NCBI RefSeq assembly: GCF_963082655.1
Contig: NC_081553.1
Location: 156,403,441 to 156,467,440 of the forward strand
Direction of reading: 5' to 3'
DNA: 64,000 nt
From: Stomoxys calcitrans
Taxonomy: Eukaryota > Arthropoda > Insecta > Diptera > Muscidae
Part shown: positions 10,200 to 22,094 of the stretch, one piece after another
How positions within the stretch are numbered: position 1 is the stretch's first letter
Layout: the number at the start of each line of letters is the position of its first letter
Program-made: the position numbers and the translations under genes
Notes under the pieces: model-generated
Database searches by the model: none
What the model saw: the letters and a program-made list of their open reading frames with translations, nothing else
Told to the model about the DNA's origin: nothing

Positions 10200-11930
10200 T
10201 AATCTGTATGTCTATGGGTCAGATATCTAGAATAGTCTCCAGTGCCCTAGTGACCGTGGTCCTCATCGTTACGCTATGTCAAGACAACATGTTCTCTGAA
10301 CCTTAATTGCTGTCCACCATACTACTGAGGGGTAAGTAAGTATTGTTCTAATCGCGCTTCTGTAAAGCCAGTGGACTATCCTCGGATTCGGTACGCCCCT
10401 GAATGTGACACTTCCAATTCAGTTTCCTGTCCAACATCACTCCAAAGTATTTGACCCTGCCAGATAACGAAATCGTTCTATTGAGGAAACGTGGTGCATC
10501 AAATTGGACCACCTTTGTCTTCCTCGTGAATAGGCAGATTCCAGTCTTCTCTGGGCTAAAATTGAGACCCCTAGGTTTAGTTCAGTCGTATGCCATCTGC
10601 AAGATTCTAAGATTCCCTAAGAAGTATTACAATATAACATCGTCTGCGTAGCAGACGGGTTCAAATTCCTCCTTAGCCAGCATCCGAAATAGGTTATTTA
10701 TTGTGGTCACACAAAGGAGTGGTGACAAAATGTTCCCTGTGCCACTTTCTTCCTTATATTTATGTCCTGCCAGGCTTTCGAAATATATGCAAGTCCCACG
10801 CACGTTGTGAAATATTAGCCAGAGCGGGCGCCAGATAGTCGGCCTCCTTCTGCAGTTACGCTGGAAATATTCCATCAGGTCCGGGTGACTTAAATGGTTT
10901 GAAGCTCCTCGAGGCTTCCTTTACCATAATTTCCTTTGTCTCCGTGAGTCCAGTAGTATCCTGGGGAAAATGAGTTTTCATCAAAAGCCTCAACATAATC
11001 TCCGAGTCTCTGCTCTCAACCCCATGTTTTCTACTAACGGTTCAATTTGGACATGAATTTTTAAGAGAAATCTTTTCATCTTAGCGGCGACCTATTGGCA
11101 GAAAAGATTCCAGGAGGCACGTTTTGCCGCCCTGACAATCTTATTGTATTCCTTGAGCCCAATGTAATACACATTCCAATAAAATTCCGCTTTTTAACGA
11201 CGTGCTCTGTTCTAAAGTCTGCGGACCTTTTTCCCAATATTGCGAATATCCCCGTTGATCTAGGGATTTTCTTGGGCTGATTTCCTTTTTCGAAGAGGAT
11301 AACTATATTCGAAAGAAATCGTAATCCTGTTGACATTTTCGTCAATGTCTCTTGGATTGGACAATCTAAATTATCGTCCCCAAGTCTTCTTATGAGTAGT
11401 CTTCCCAATTGTGTGCAGTTGGTTTTCAACTTATTTCGTAATGTAGCGATGGTCAGAGAAGGAGCTCTCCATGGAGACCCTCTTGTCTTGAACCTATTAG
11501 TATCTCATTTCTTTCTGTCTTACTTATCTCACCAGCCGTTGCAGCTCCAACGTGGGTGGCGGTGTCGGAGAGTCTAAAGGCAGATAAAGTTATGCCAGGT
11601 ATGTTCCACCGTCTCCCTGTCTCACCACTGTTGCATCCGACGTTCTGGGTAAATTTATAATTAACTCTGGGGAAAATATATAATTAAAATTTCTTCGATC
11701 CTCGCCAGAGTACCAGTGTTAGCATAGAATAATTGGTAGTTGATATAGCTCTGTCCTGAAACTTTGTTCCGGTTCCTCCATGGCTCCTGAGTTAAAGCAA
11801 CATGGATCTTGTCCTTGCTAATTTTTTTCATCAGAGCGTGTGTAGCTGTCTCGCTCCGGTGGAGGTTTATCTGAATGACCTCAATCATTGGTCCTTCAGT
11901 ATATGGGCTCATTGGGAGTGGGTGATGGTC
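10200..11930 (-). pseudogene. LINE-C ORF2 remnant: endonuclease start and reverse transcriptase
   Basis: On the minus strand, 11661-11912 encodes an endonuclease N-terminus (IEVIQINLHRSETATHALM, then ALTQEPW), as in R1/LOA/I-type LINEs. At 10627-10875 the frame reads TTINNLFRMLAKEEFEPVCY followed by ADDVIL, the YADD RT motif. The interval between (11076-11429) keeps LINE-like but shifted frames. 10200-10620 is the continuation of the RT thumb. It is a heavily mutated copy of the family whose RNase H end is at 50 kb. Confidence 0.65.
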
Positions 11931-12515
11931 TCATCGTCCGCTCCCTATTTTTTGTGCTGCGTTGAGTTTCCCATCATTGCACTGACTGATGTTTTATATC
12001 CAAGTTTCTGAATCTTGAGAGAGTCAGTAATGGTTCCATCGTCGGCTTCTTATTCGTTAGGCTGTATTGAGTTTTCCGTCCCTGCACTGCCTGATAGTTT
12101 AATCTTAGGATCATTGTCTATCCTAGTCTTCCAAATCTGGAGTAAATGGGCTTCTTGGGAATAAGTGATGGTCTCATCGTCGGCTTCCTGGTCTTAAGGC
12201 TGTATTGAGTTACCAGTCATTTTACTGCCTGATTTTTCAATATTAGGGTCATTGCATATCGTAGTCTTTCGAATCTTAAGAGAGTCGGTGGTGGTTCCAT
12301 CGTCGGATGCCTTTTCGTTAGGCTCGTCCCTGCACTGCCTGATGTTTTAATATTAGGGTCTTTGCTTATCCGTCTTCCCAATATCGAGAGAGTCGGTGGT
12401 GGGCTCGTCGCTGGCCCCCTGTTTGGTAGGTGGTATTGAGTCACCTGTCACTTCACGGTCTGTTGTCTTAATATAAGGATCCTTGCCTATCCTTGTGTTA
12501 CCAATCGTGAAAAAG
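11900..12515 (-). repeat. Imperfect ~95-135-bp tandem repeat in LINE-C 5' region
   Basis: About five units each contain a GAGAGAGTCGGTGGTGGTTCC-like block, a CATCGTCGG block, a TGCACTGCCTGAT block and a TTAATATTAGGGTC block. The array lies just upstream (minus-strand sense) of the LINE-C endonuclease start. It may be an expanded ORF1 segment. Unit length varies; the fourth unit is short. Confidence 0.6.
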
Positions 12516-12524
12516 ACAGCAATA

Positions 12525-14015
12525 TAAGATTCGGCCGGGCCGAATCTTATATTCCCTCCACCATGGATCGCATTTGTCGAGTTGTTTTCCCGGCATCTCT
12601 TCTTAGGCTAAAAAGGATATAAGAAAAGAGTTGCTCTGCTATTAAAACGATATCAAGATATGGTCCAGTTCGGACCACAATTAAATTATATGTTGGAAAA
12701 TTTTTTGCCAATTCGTATAAGAATTGCGCCCATTGGGGCTCACGAAGTAAAATAGAGAGAACGATTTATATGGGATCTGTATCGGGCTATAGACCGATTC
12801 AGAACATAATAAACACGTTTGTTGATGGTCATGAGAGGATCCGTCGTACAAAATTTCAGGCATATCGGATAATAATGGCGACCTCTAGGGGTCAAGAAGT
12901 CAAGATCCCAGATCGGTTTATATGACAGCTATATCAGGTTATGAACCGATTTGAAACTTATTTAAAACAGTTGTTGAAAGTAAAAATGAAATACGTCATG
13001 CAAAATTTCAGCCAAATCGGATAAGAATTGCGCACTCTAGAGGCTCAAGAAGTCAAGACCCAAGATCGGTTTATATGGCAGCTATATCAGGTTATGAACC
13101 GATTTGAACCATACTTGGCACAGTTGTTGGATATCATAACAAAACACGTCGTGCAAAATTTCATTCTGATCGGATAAGAATTGCGCACGCTAGAGGCTCA
13201 AGAAGTCAAGACCCAAGATCGGTTTATATGGCAGCTATATCAGGTTATGAACCGATTTGAACCGTACTTGGCACAGTTGTTGGATATCATAAGAAAACAC
13301 GTCGTGCAAAATTTCATTCCAATCGGATAAGAATTGCGCACTCTAGAGACTCAAGAAGTCAAGACCCCAGATCGGTTTATATGGCAGCTATATCAGGTTA
13401 TGGGCCGATTTGAACCATACTTGGCACAGTTGTTGGATATCGTTACAAAACACGTCGTGCAAAATTTCATTCCAATCGGATAAGAATTGCGCAGTCTAGA
13501 GGCTCAATGAAGTCAAGACCCCAGATCGGTTTATATGGCAGCTATATCAGGTTATGAATCGATTTGAACCATACTTGGCACAGTTGTTGAATATAATATC
13601 GAAACACGTCGTGCTAAATTTCATCCCAATCGGATAAGAATTGCGCAGTCTAGAGGCTCAAGAAGTCAAGACCCAAGATCGGTTTATATGGCAGCTATAT
13701 CAAAACATGGACCGATATGGCCCATTTACAATACCAACCGACCTACACTAATAAGAAGTATTTGTGCAAAATTTCAAGCGGCTAGCTTTACTCCTTCGGA
13801 AGTTAGCGTGCTTTCGACAGACAGACGAACGGACGGACGGACGGACGGACGGACAGACGGACGGACAGACGGACGGACATGGCTAGATCGACATAAAATT
13901 GCACGACGATCAAGAATATATATACTTCATGGGGTCTCAGACGAATATTTCGAGTAGTTACAAACAGAATGACGAAATTAGTATACCCCCCATCTTATGG
14001 TGGAGGGTATAAAAA
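12525..14015 (+). mobile_element. HINE-1 repeat copy with about seven tandem units
   Basis: The 5' palindrome TTCGGCCGGGCCGAA is present but the first ~20 bases are missing. About seven ~155-bp units follow, each with GATCGGTTTATATGGCAGCT and AATTGCGCACTCTAGAGGCT-like blocks. A (GTCY)n tract lies at 13817-13880 and the 3' end is ATGGTGGAGGGTATA. The expanded array makes it nearly twice the length of the 4851 copy. Confidence 0.75.
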
Positions 14016-15039
14016 CAGTTCTAGAATTATCTCGACACAACCTTCCAGATGTGAAATAATACGCAACTGCACTTGAACAATATGAGTTCAGGTAGTTGAC
14101 GATAACAGCATCGCTATGGACTGTTATTTACCCCACTTCTTAGAATAAACTCCTGAGCGATGAGTTGGGCGGGGAGTGAGTCGTAAAGGTGGAGTCCCAA
14201 GTTTGTTTCGCTCTCCAATCAGTTGCCTTCACGCTCTGGTCTAGGGATAGCTTCTTTTCTAACAGTCGCTCACTTGTTGCTATGCAACGTGCCTTCCGCG
14301 CTCTCTTTGAAATTCCCCCTCACAGGCTCGTACCCGGATGTAATTTGATTCTGTCGCGGGCTTTCTCATTTCGGGAGTGTGGACTTCGCTAAACCTAGAT
14401 ATGGACTTCATCGGAATTCCGGAAAGTATCGAAAGAGTGAGGCAGACAGTTGTGAGTTCTGTCCGACTTTTGGCTCGCCAACGCGTAGGTCGGGCCCGTG
14501 CCCCCAACCAAAATTATTTTGTCTTAAGAAAAAATTAAAAATTTAAAATAAAATTTTGGAGGAGTTTTGGGTTGGACTGGCCCGATGGGTACTTTGACTC
14601 AAATTCGGTATTCGTATTCTTCTCTCCAATGGTTTTCATTTGATACCTATTTTGTCCCGATCGGTCCACTTTTGATTTTGGGTTGAGTTTTTGGCATAAG
14701 GGGGAGTGTCCGGCCCCTGCCGATATCAAATAATTATATAGCCAGACCAACCTACACAATATGCGAAAATTTCGAGAAAATCCGTTTTACAGTCTTACTA
14801 AAAACAAAATTTTTTTTTAGACAAAATTTCAAATTGAGCCTGACGCACTTCGATTTTTTTTAATTCAAAATTTCATTACATTGTAAGCACATTTTCTGAC
14901 AATAATTTTGGATCTTGGTAGAAATGGATATGACATAACAACCAACTAATAGAAAAAATATTAATGTCATGCCACCCAATGACATTTGGCCCAAAATGAA
15001 TAAACGAAAATTCTTAGTCCACGAACCATTCCTCCATAC
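14016..15039. other. No gene recognised
   Basis: Opposing open frames at 14189-14392 and 14280-14507 overlap and match nothing I know. The GC content is higher than its surroundings at 14160-14500, which suggests decayed retroelement sequence. 14530-15039 is AT-rich intron-like DNA. Confidence 0.4.
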
Positions 15040-16560
15040 ACCCATGGTTACTGGATAAGAAGCACGTCAAATCCCCCTGCTATCAGGAGGAACTTTAGTG
15101 CCGCCGAAGCGGCCTTAAAATTTTGGAGATTTATCTGTATCCGGACAATAGTCAGGAATTAGAATTTCCACCACTGTTTTGTTAGCCTCGACTTCTGATT
15201 CCGGCAGGAGAACTCCTCATAAGACTCGTTACATTTTGTCATGATGAGCTTCCGTGCGCATCCAGAGGCAGGGAAGAAAGCTGTGAAACCACTCTTCCTC
15301 AGAACACTGGCTATTTGCGGTGTGGACGATTCCTCCTTAAATGCTTCACTAGCTGCTGCTGTCGAAGTACTTTCTGAGTTCCGTGCTTCCGCGCTGGCGC
15401 ACACCTTGAGCCCAGTCCAACTAGATGACCTACCCACACAGGGCTTATGGGGTCCTGTTTCGATGCCTTTCCTTTCTGTCTCGATTGTGGCAGGAGGATT
15501 TTCAGTCTCCTGTAGTCTGCCAGACTTTAGCTACGTGGCCTCAGTCAAGTGTTCAGCAACAACTGCTGAGTCGTCTCCTGATTCCCCTCTATAGACCTTC
15601 AGTTTCAACTTGGATTATAGGATGCAACTCTTAAGACTTGTTAAGGTCTGTGAGACAGCCTTATCCAATCTACCAATTTTCTAGTCGGTGGTTGAAAGAT
15701 TGGGATTACATTCCCTTAGTATTTCAAGTATCGATTCAGGATCTGAGGGAATCTAAAGGAATATCTCCCTTCTTGAATAAATCTAGTGCTGCACCTGGCC
15801 AGATCTCACCATTCTTTCTTAGTGCACAACGAAACATTTCAATTGAGCCTTGACATCCGAAAGCAATTAATCTGTATCGGTCCCGATAACATCCTGCATC
15901 GTGAAATTCTGGAGGAGACCCAGGAAATTCCGCAAAAACATCGGAGTATACTAATGAGAGTCCAGTATACTCCCAATTATTCCTGGTAAGCAGCCCTGTT
16001 CTTCTCCCTTGTCTACAACTGCTATCACCAAACTGTCCCCAGCGACATTGGCAAAGGTTCTTGGATATTGTTCGCCCTAGTTGTTTTAGGCATGGGATGC
16101 CCTTCAGTTGACCGCAGCCTTTTGGCTGACTATGCAGTTTTCGAATCTAGACGCGTAGTCTTTGGGGTAGCCTGTGCAGCGATTTCCCGAGCCCAATTTA
16201 TGGAGTCTCTCTCCCTTTAAGTGAGAGTTTTAGGATCATTCGCACCAAGCCTCTCAATAAACCTGAGAGCAATGCGTCTTCTATTAATCCAACCTCTTAA
16301 AGAGCGTATTGGTTTGCAGGGGAAGGTCGATGGCTTAGGCAAATTATAGGCGAAAGAAAAGGTTCGGCCTTGTCCTTTAGATTCGAACCATGTGTCTTCG
16401 TCAAAAGCCCCTGCAGACCAGTCGCCTGTCGGCTAGTGGAGCCTGGAGCAGCCGCTTCACCTGCCGTGGCAGACAAAATGCTACGGCCTGATATCACCAC
16501 CGCAGCTGTTTGGTCTTTGGTGTCCATTCTAAGCCTACTCCCGGGCTCTAGATCTGCCGC
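15040..16560 (-). pseudogene. LINE-D ORF1 (Gag-like) remnant
   Basis: The frame at 15159-15437 reads SWTGLKVCASAEARNSEST and later VLRKSGFTAFFPASGCARK. It is clearly homologous to the plus-strand frame at 52400-52720 (SWTGLKVRASGEAQNSKST ... VLRKSSFTAFSPAPACVRK). Matching flanks extend to both sides, including the TTATCCAGTAACCATGGG block at 15040-15056. 16297-16527 may be the N-terminal part of the same ORF1 (KDQTAAVV). Frames are broken. Confidence 0.65.
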
Positions 16561-17140
16561 TCCATTGGAAAAAAAAATATATCGTTTTTGTATAAAAAAG
16601 CACGAGATTTTTTTGGAAAAATGTTTCGCCTGCGGCAGTTTTTCATAAAAAAAATAATATCCTTCGGCTACACTTTCAAATATAAAAAGATGTTATCCTT
16701 CAATCGGAAATCGGTTGCGTAAATATTTTCCAGAAAAAAATTTTATAATAAAAAAATCGCCTAAGGCCATTTTCCATAAAATGTATACTCTTTTACATGC
16801 AAGAAAAATGAACCTGTTCCAAAAGATGAAAACAAAACTACATTTCTGCTTAAAACAAACTCATTCAAAAAGTTTATTTTAATTTCACAAGCTAAACTTG
16901 TATAACCGTGGTATTCCAAAGCTGTTTGATATTCCTTTTTCACATTACCCAATTTGAATTCATTCTACAATGATTTTTGCATTAGATGATCTATATGAAA
17001 TCAATGTTAATTTGTTGGCTTTAGAAAATTTGCTGAATTTGGGTATTACGACATTCGTCATCTTGGGCGAAGTAATGCCACACCAAAATGTTTGTTCCAG
17101 CTCAATGCATTTTGCGACACTACATTTTGCCTAAAATTTT
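16561..17140. other. No gene recognised
   Basis: This is AT-rich sequence with short A/T runs. The minus frame at 16761-16952 has no family features. Confidence 0.4.
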
Positions 17141-17328
17141 TATACCCTCCACCATAAGATGGGGGGGTATACTAATTTCGTCATTCTGTTTGTAACTACT
17201 CGAAATATTCGTCTGAGACCCCATAAAGTATATATATTCTTGATCGTCGCGACATTTTATGTCAATCTAGCCATGTCCGTCCGTCTGTCTGTCGAAAGCA
17301 CGCTAACTTCCGAAGGAGTAAAGCTATG
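17141..17328 (-). mobile_element. HINE-1 3'-end fragment
   Basis: It starts with TATACCCTCCACCATAAGAT and runs through the (GTCY)n tract to CGAAGGAGTAAAGCT. Only the terminal ~190 bp of the element remains. Confidence 0.7.
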
Positions 17329-17334
17329 ACAATT

Positions 17335-17425
17335 TTACTGTCGGTAAAGATGTTCACACTCGACGTCCTCGCGTAAGCACCACACTACCTCACGCAGTCG
17401 GAGAACGCCCGGATCTCCGCCATAT
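17335..17425 (-). pseudogene. LINE-C RNase H fragment
   Basis: GTAAAGATGTTCACACTCGA and CGTCCTCGCG match the reverse complement of the LINE-C RNase H segment around TDSK. It is less than 100 bp and abuts the HINE-1 fragment. Confidence 0.5.
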
Positions 17426-18479
17426 TAAAATTGTTTTATTTTATGACTTGGGAGCTGAGATTAGTACTAATTACGATTCATTTTAAGTATGTATGTATAT
17501 AACTTATATTGTTTATAATACACTTTACAGACATCGTTGCCGACAACGAAGAGAAGCTCAAACTGGAATCGATTTTTTTTCTTTTTTTTTAGAGCCATGG
17601 GACCATTACGAAAAACCAAACGGCAAATGCTCTTAAGTAATATTTTTCATGTTTTATCCGCAATTTAACCCTATGAAATAAAAAGTTTTTTATTATTATT
17701 GTGAAAAATATCAATTATTTATTTTTAGTAAAACAGTAAACAAGTTATTTAAAAAAATAGCAAAGTTCAAGTGAATTGTTTATTGAGTTAATAACTACTT
17801 TTATTCGAGTTTTGAGCTTATCATAAATCCAAATTGGAAAATTGTAAATCAATAATACTAATTCCTATATAGGTCCGATTATAGAAGTTTTTCAATTGAA
17901 TGTACAAATTTCTCAATTGAACATAGTTCTTCTTTTTTTCTGTGAATTTAGTTATGCCAAACCGGTCAAAATGACCGTTTATTTTTTATCTGGATCATTT
18001 TAAGATTGAAACAATTTTTTAAAAAACTATGTAACTTTTCAAAACTAAATATATTTCTCTGCAATGAAAAAGGCAAGCCAGAGAACAGCACATACAACAA
18101 CCACTATGGAGCGTTTCGCCTTTGGTTAGAAGACTTTTCAACCATATTAGGTATGATGGCTTCAAGGGTCGTTCGCTGGTATGTTGTACTTATATCGTAT
18201 TTATTGCAAAAACGCCACTATGATATAAATACCGCATTTCCCACGCTCGACAACCCTGCCCGCTAGCTGTTTCTTTCACATGTGTTTGTGTAATGGCAGA
18301 TTTTTTGACTACACATTTATACTACTCCCATGGCATACACATGATGCTGTACGTCTTTTGTAAGTTGTATTGATGGCTTCGACAGACAATCTCTGGCTTC
18401 CCTTTTCCATTGCAATATAGGAGCTCATTAAGCATTGAAAAAGAAAACTAGGAAATTAATCTTCTGATCTTCGCCCTAA
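17426..18479. other. No gene recognised
   Basis: This is AT-rich intronic DNA. The plus frame at 18006-18266 lacks recognisable features. A block around 18362-18420 (CTCTGGCTTCCCTTTTCC) recurs near 3668-3690, which suggests a small dispersed repeat. Confidence 0.4.
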
Positions 18480-18714
18480 CAGCAAAAAACCGCATACAAC
18501 CAAAACACCACCCAAGTGAAATGTGTGCCGAACGGGACAATCTGGGAGTCAAATGAAAGGTATTTAAAATTAGAGTACGAGTATGATGTTAAAACTGGAT
18601 ACGAGTCCCCTGGGGACTAAAACTCCCCAAATAGGCACATTGTACGATCATCTAAAAATGGAACTCAAATGAAAGATGTTCCCGAGGTTCGAAATCGAGC
18701 AATTATCAAAATCC
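18480..18714 (+). repeat. Helitron-family fragment
   Basis: Blocks such as ACTCAAATGAAAGATGTT and GTCAAATGAAAGGTATTTAA match the tandem units of the elements at 47620-49555 and 54907-56308. Both termini are absent. Confidence 0.5.
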
Positions 18715-20202
18715 CGGTGGGTAGGAAAACACTTATCGAAAATAAGTCCGCCATTTCTGAACGGATAAAGATATCTTCACAAAATTTTATATGGTTATAG
18801 ACCATATAAGGTGTTATCCAAACTTCAAAATTTTTGAAAAGCGGACCATAAATGAGCTTATGGCAGCTAGAACCAAATGTTGTAGGTCTGAGGTTACTAT
18901 AATGGAGTCCCGAGCCTTCTAGGGCCCTGAAATATATATTCTGGATAGCACATCAGCTGTAACCATTTAAAATTTTGTGAAGATATCTATATTCGTTCGC
19001 ATATGGCAGACTTATTTCCAGAAATATATTCCCCATAACACTTTTATGAAATTTTGAAAATTGGATCACAAATGAAGATTTGGCAGCCCGTCAAATTTTT
19101 CAAAATGTCGAGGTAAACAAATTTAGGGGCCTGCCAAGAGTCTCCCGGACTACTTAGGGGTTTGAAATTATCTCTATCGTTCTCAAACGGCATATTTTTT
19201 ACGGTTCTATCCCACTGTGCAATGTCCCATCATCTTCCCCACATGCTATCAGTTGCGCACCTATTTTGCCTAAGTTATGATGCCGAAAGCTGTACTGGTC
19301 TCCTTCTTACTTCTTTTCAGTAATAGCCCCGTCTTCTCACGAACCGGATCTCCCCATAGGATTTTTGTCGTCCTACTGACTGTTTCGCTGTTCCACAGTG
19401 TTACATGCGAATTCTTCGCCCACGCCATTAACTCGGACTGCGTCGACCCGAAAGGCTTCGTGTTAACCAAGGTTATTGACGGCAGTTCTCTGGCCTTCAC
19501 TGCCAAATAGTCTGGTTTCTAATTCCCAGTTACTCCGCTTTGGCCCGGCACCCAAACAATGCGGATTGTGCCATCCTCAGAGAAGGTGTTAATCTCCTTC
19601 TTACACTCCAAGACTGTTAATGACCTCACCGTCCTGGTTGTTATTGCCCTCATGGCCTGTTTACTGTCCGTTAAGATGTTTACTATCGACGTCCTCGCGA
19701 GTAAGCCAAACCACCGCACACATTCCGTGACCTTCCGGATTACCGTCTGCAGGACCGTATTATGGTAAGGTAGTCGGAAAAGGATCTCAGTCCCTGGATT
19801 CCCAACGTAGACTTCCAGGTTCACTCTGTCCTCTAGCTTTGATCCGTCCGTGTGGCATGAACTTCCAGATGGCAACACCAAAGTTCCGTCAATCCAAGAC
19901 TATACCGCTGACAGCGGTGTCTCGCACTCGACCTCAAGTGTCGTCTCGGGTAGCCGATCGGAAACCTGTTATATTCCTCCAGGTTTCTAATCGCCGCCTG
20001 GACTATACAGATGTAGTGTGACATGCTCCTATCCTCTATCCATTCTAGATATCTTTCCATTATAGTTTAAACTTTATCATTTACATTCGCAATAATTTTT
20101 CGATCGAAGTGATTTAACTCTACAGACATGAGGTAATGATTCTGTGTAACAGAGCATTTCTTTCCAATTCGCATATTTGTATACCCACCACCGTAGGAGA
20201 GG
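18715..20202 (-). repeat. Arm 1 of a ~1.5-kb inverted repeat containing LINE-C RNase H
   Basis: This arm is the reverse complement of 35672-37184 at high identity over its whole length. Inside, on the minus strand, lies a decayed RNase H segment. TDGSKLEDRVNLEVYV holds the first acidic residue, NILTDSKQAMRAITTR the third, and VWVPGQSGVTGN is followed by a stop. The outer end reads CGGTGGGTAGG and the inner end is CTACGGTGGTGGGTATAC on the minus strand. Confidence 0.8.
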
Positions 20203-20240
20203 AGGTTGTTGTTGTTGTTGTTGTAGCAGCTTATTGTGTA

Positions 20241-22034
20241 CTATCTTTCGTCTGCTTGATTCTGTTGAGTGTCAAGACCCAGGAACTCCGCAACTAAGAT
20301 GGGGTGCGTCCACAGGGATCTGGGTCTGAGTCGAGTGGGTCTGGCCGGGCAGTTAAACAGGTGACGTGTATCGTGCGGTCCCTGGTTACATACATCTTGC
20401 TCGTCGGCATCAATCCTAGCTCTGTGGGAATTGAGGCGGCTGCATCTGCCGGAACGTAATTGAGCCAGAACCACTCTGGTTTGCCGGGGGAGGTCGATTG
20501 CTTCGGGTACAATGGGTGGCGGTCGTTCTTCAAGGACTACATTCACCCGGTAGCCAATTAACGCGTCTGCTACCGTGTCTGCATGAATGTTGTTCAGACC
20601 CGCTTGATATGCCGCTTGATCTAGAGGTTCTCTCTTGTAGCGCTGGACCTCACGCTCTAGATCGTGTAGATCTACCTTAAGGCTTCTGGGCGGTGGGTAT
20701 CTATCCACAAGATGATGATTTGGATGATTTCTGCGATAACAGCCCAAAAGGTATTGCTTAGACAGCATGTAATTATGTCTTCGCACTGGTACGATCTTTG
20801 TCTCCTGATGGAGGTGGTCCACATGAGAACTAAGGAGACAGCCCATAGCAGTTCGGAGGGCGGCATTCTGACAGATCTGAATATTATTCCACCGCGTGTC
20901 ACAAAGTTGACGTGACCACACTGGCGCTGCATAACTTACCACAGATCGGCCAATTGCTTTGTACGTGGTCAACAAGGTTTCTTTGTCTGCACCCCAAGTG
21001 CTGCCAGCGAGTGACTTGAGGACCTTGTTTCTACTTTTGACTTTATTGCAGATTGCTGTGGCATGTGGGGAGAAAGTGTAGGAGCTGTCAAATGTGACGC
21101 CAAGTATTTTGGGACACTTGATGGTCGGAATCATTTCTCCATCGACCATCACAGTCAGCTCAGAATTCACCTCACGCGTATTTGTAGTGAACAGTGTGGC
21201 TGAAGATTTGGTGGCGGATATCTTCAGATTTCTTGCAGCGAAATATGATGCAAGCTCGTTGAGGTAGACGTTCAACCTATCGCAGATGTCATCAATGGGT
21301 GGGGGGCCTGATGCCATGATCGTACAATCGTCCGCATATGATACGATCTCTATGCCGCCTGGAGGAGGTGGGATGGAGGATAGGTAGAGGTTAAACAGAG
21401 CCGGAGATATCACCCCACCTTGGGGAACTCCCTGTTTCACTCTACGGTGTTTTGACTTCTTATCCCTAAATTCCACAAATGACTGGCGGCCACACAGATA
21501 ATTCGCGACCCAACGTTTCAGGCCTGGCTGGAGGGACGTGTTGACGATGTCCTCAAATAATTTGGCATGGCTGACCGTGTCGAATGCCTTCGATAGGTCC
21601 AGTGCCACAAGGACCGTCCTATCACATGGCCTGGGTTGATTGAAGCCACAGCAAATGTGTGTGGTGATGACATGCAAAGCTGTTGTTGTGCTGTGCAGTC
21701 TCCGAAATCCGTGTTGATGCTCGGCGAATGGAAATTCTCCTACGAGGCTCGGGAGGAGTAATGCCTTAAGCGTCTTAGCCACTGGTGAGAGAAGGGAGAT
21801 CGGTCTGTACGACTCCCCCAAACTCGGGTCTTTACCAGGCTTCAGTAGCGGGATCACTCTGCCCATTTTCCAGACATCGGGAACTATAAGAGTGTTCAAT
21901 GACAGGTTAAGGACAGTGGTAAGGTACTCAACTCCAGGTAAATCCAGATTCTTCAGCATCAATGTAGAGATTCCGTCGGGGCCTAACGCCTTGGAAGATT
22001 TGGCGCCACGGATGACATTCGTAACTTCGCCCAC
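20241..22034 (-). pseudogene. LINE-A copy 1 reverse transcriptase and C-terminal domain
   Basis: This is a 597-residue open segment. RT motifs in order are SSKALGPDGIST, SYRPISLLSPVAKTLKALL, FAEHQHGFRRLHSTTTAL, VALDLSKAFDTVSHAKL (motif A), KQGVPQGGVISPALFNLYL (motif B), EIVSYADDCTIMASG (motif C) and PKILGVTFDSSYTFSPH (motif E). The C-terminal part ends with a Cys/His cluster (DVCNQGPHDTRHLFNCPARP) that is probably a nucleic-acid-binding knuckle. The catalytic YADD is intact. The first cysteine pair of the knuckle appears short by a few residues compared with copy 2 (DVCPDCNQGPHDT). Confidence 0.9.
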
Positions 22035-22094
22035 GGTAAATTGTGATGGCTGTTCATCGGCTCGCAGACCACGAATACGGCGAATGGCTCTCCT

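Noticed and set aside
13017..13690. Regularly spaced repeats resembling a CRISPR array
   Set aside because: The units are ~155 bp, nearly identical along their whole length with no unique spacers, and belong to the HINE-1 tandem body of a fly repeat. CRISPR does not occur in this setting.
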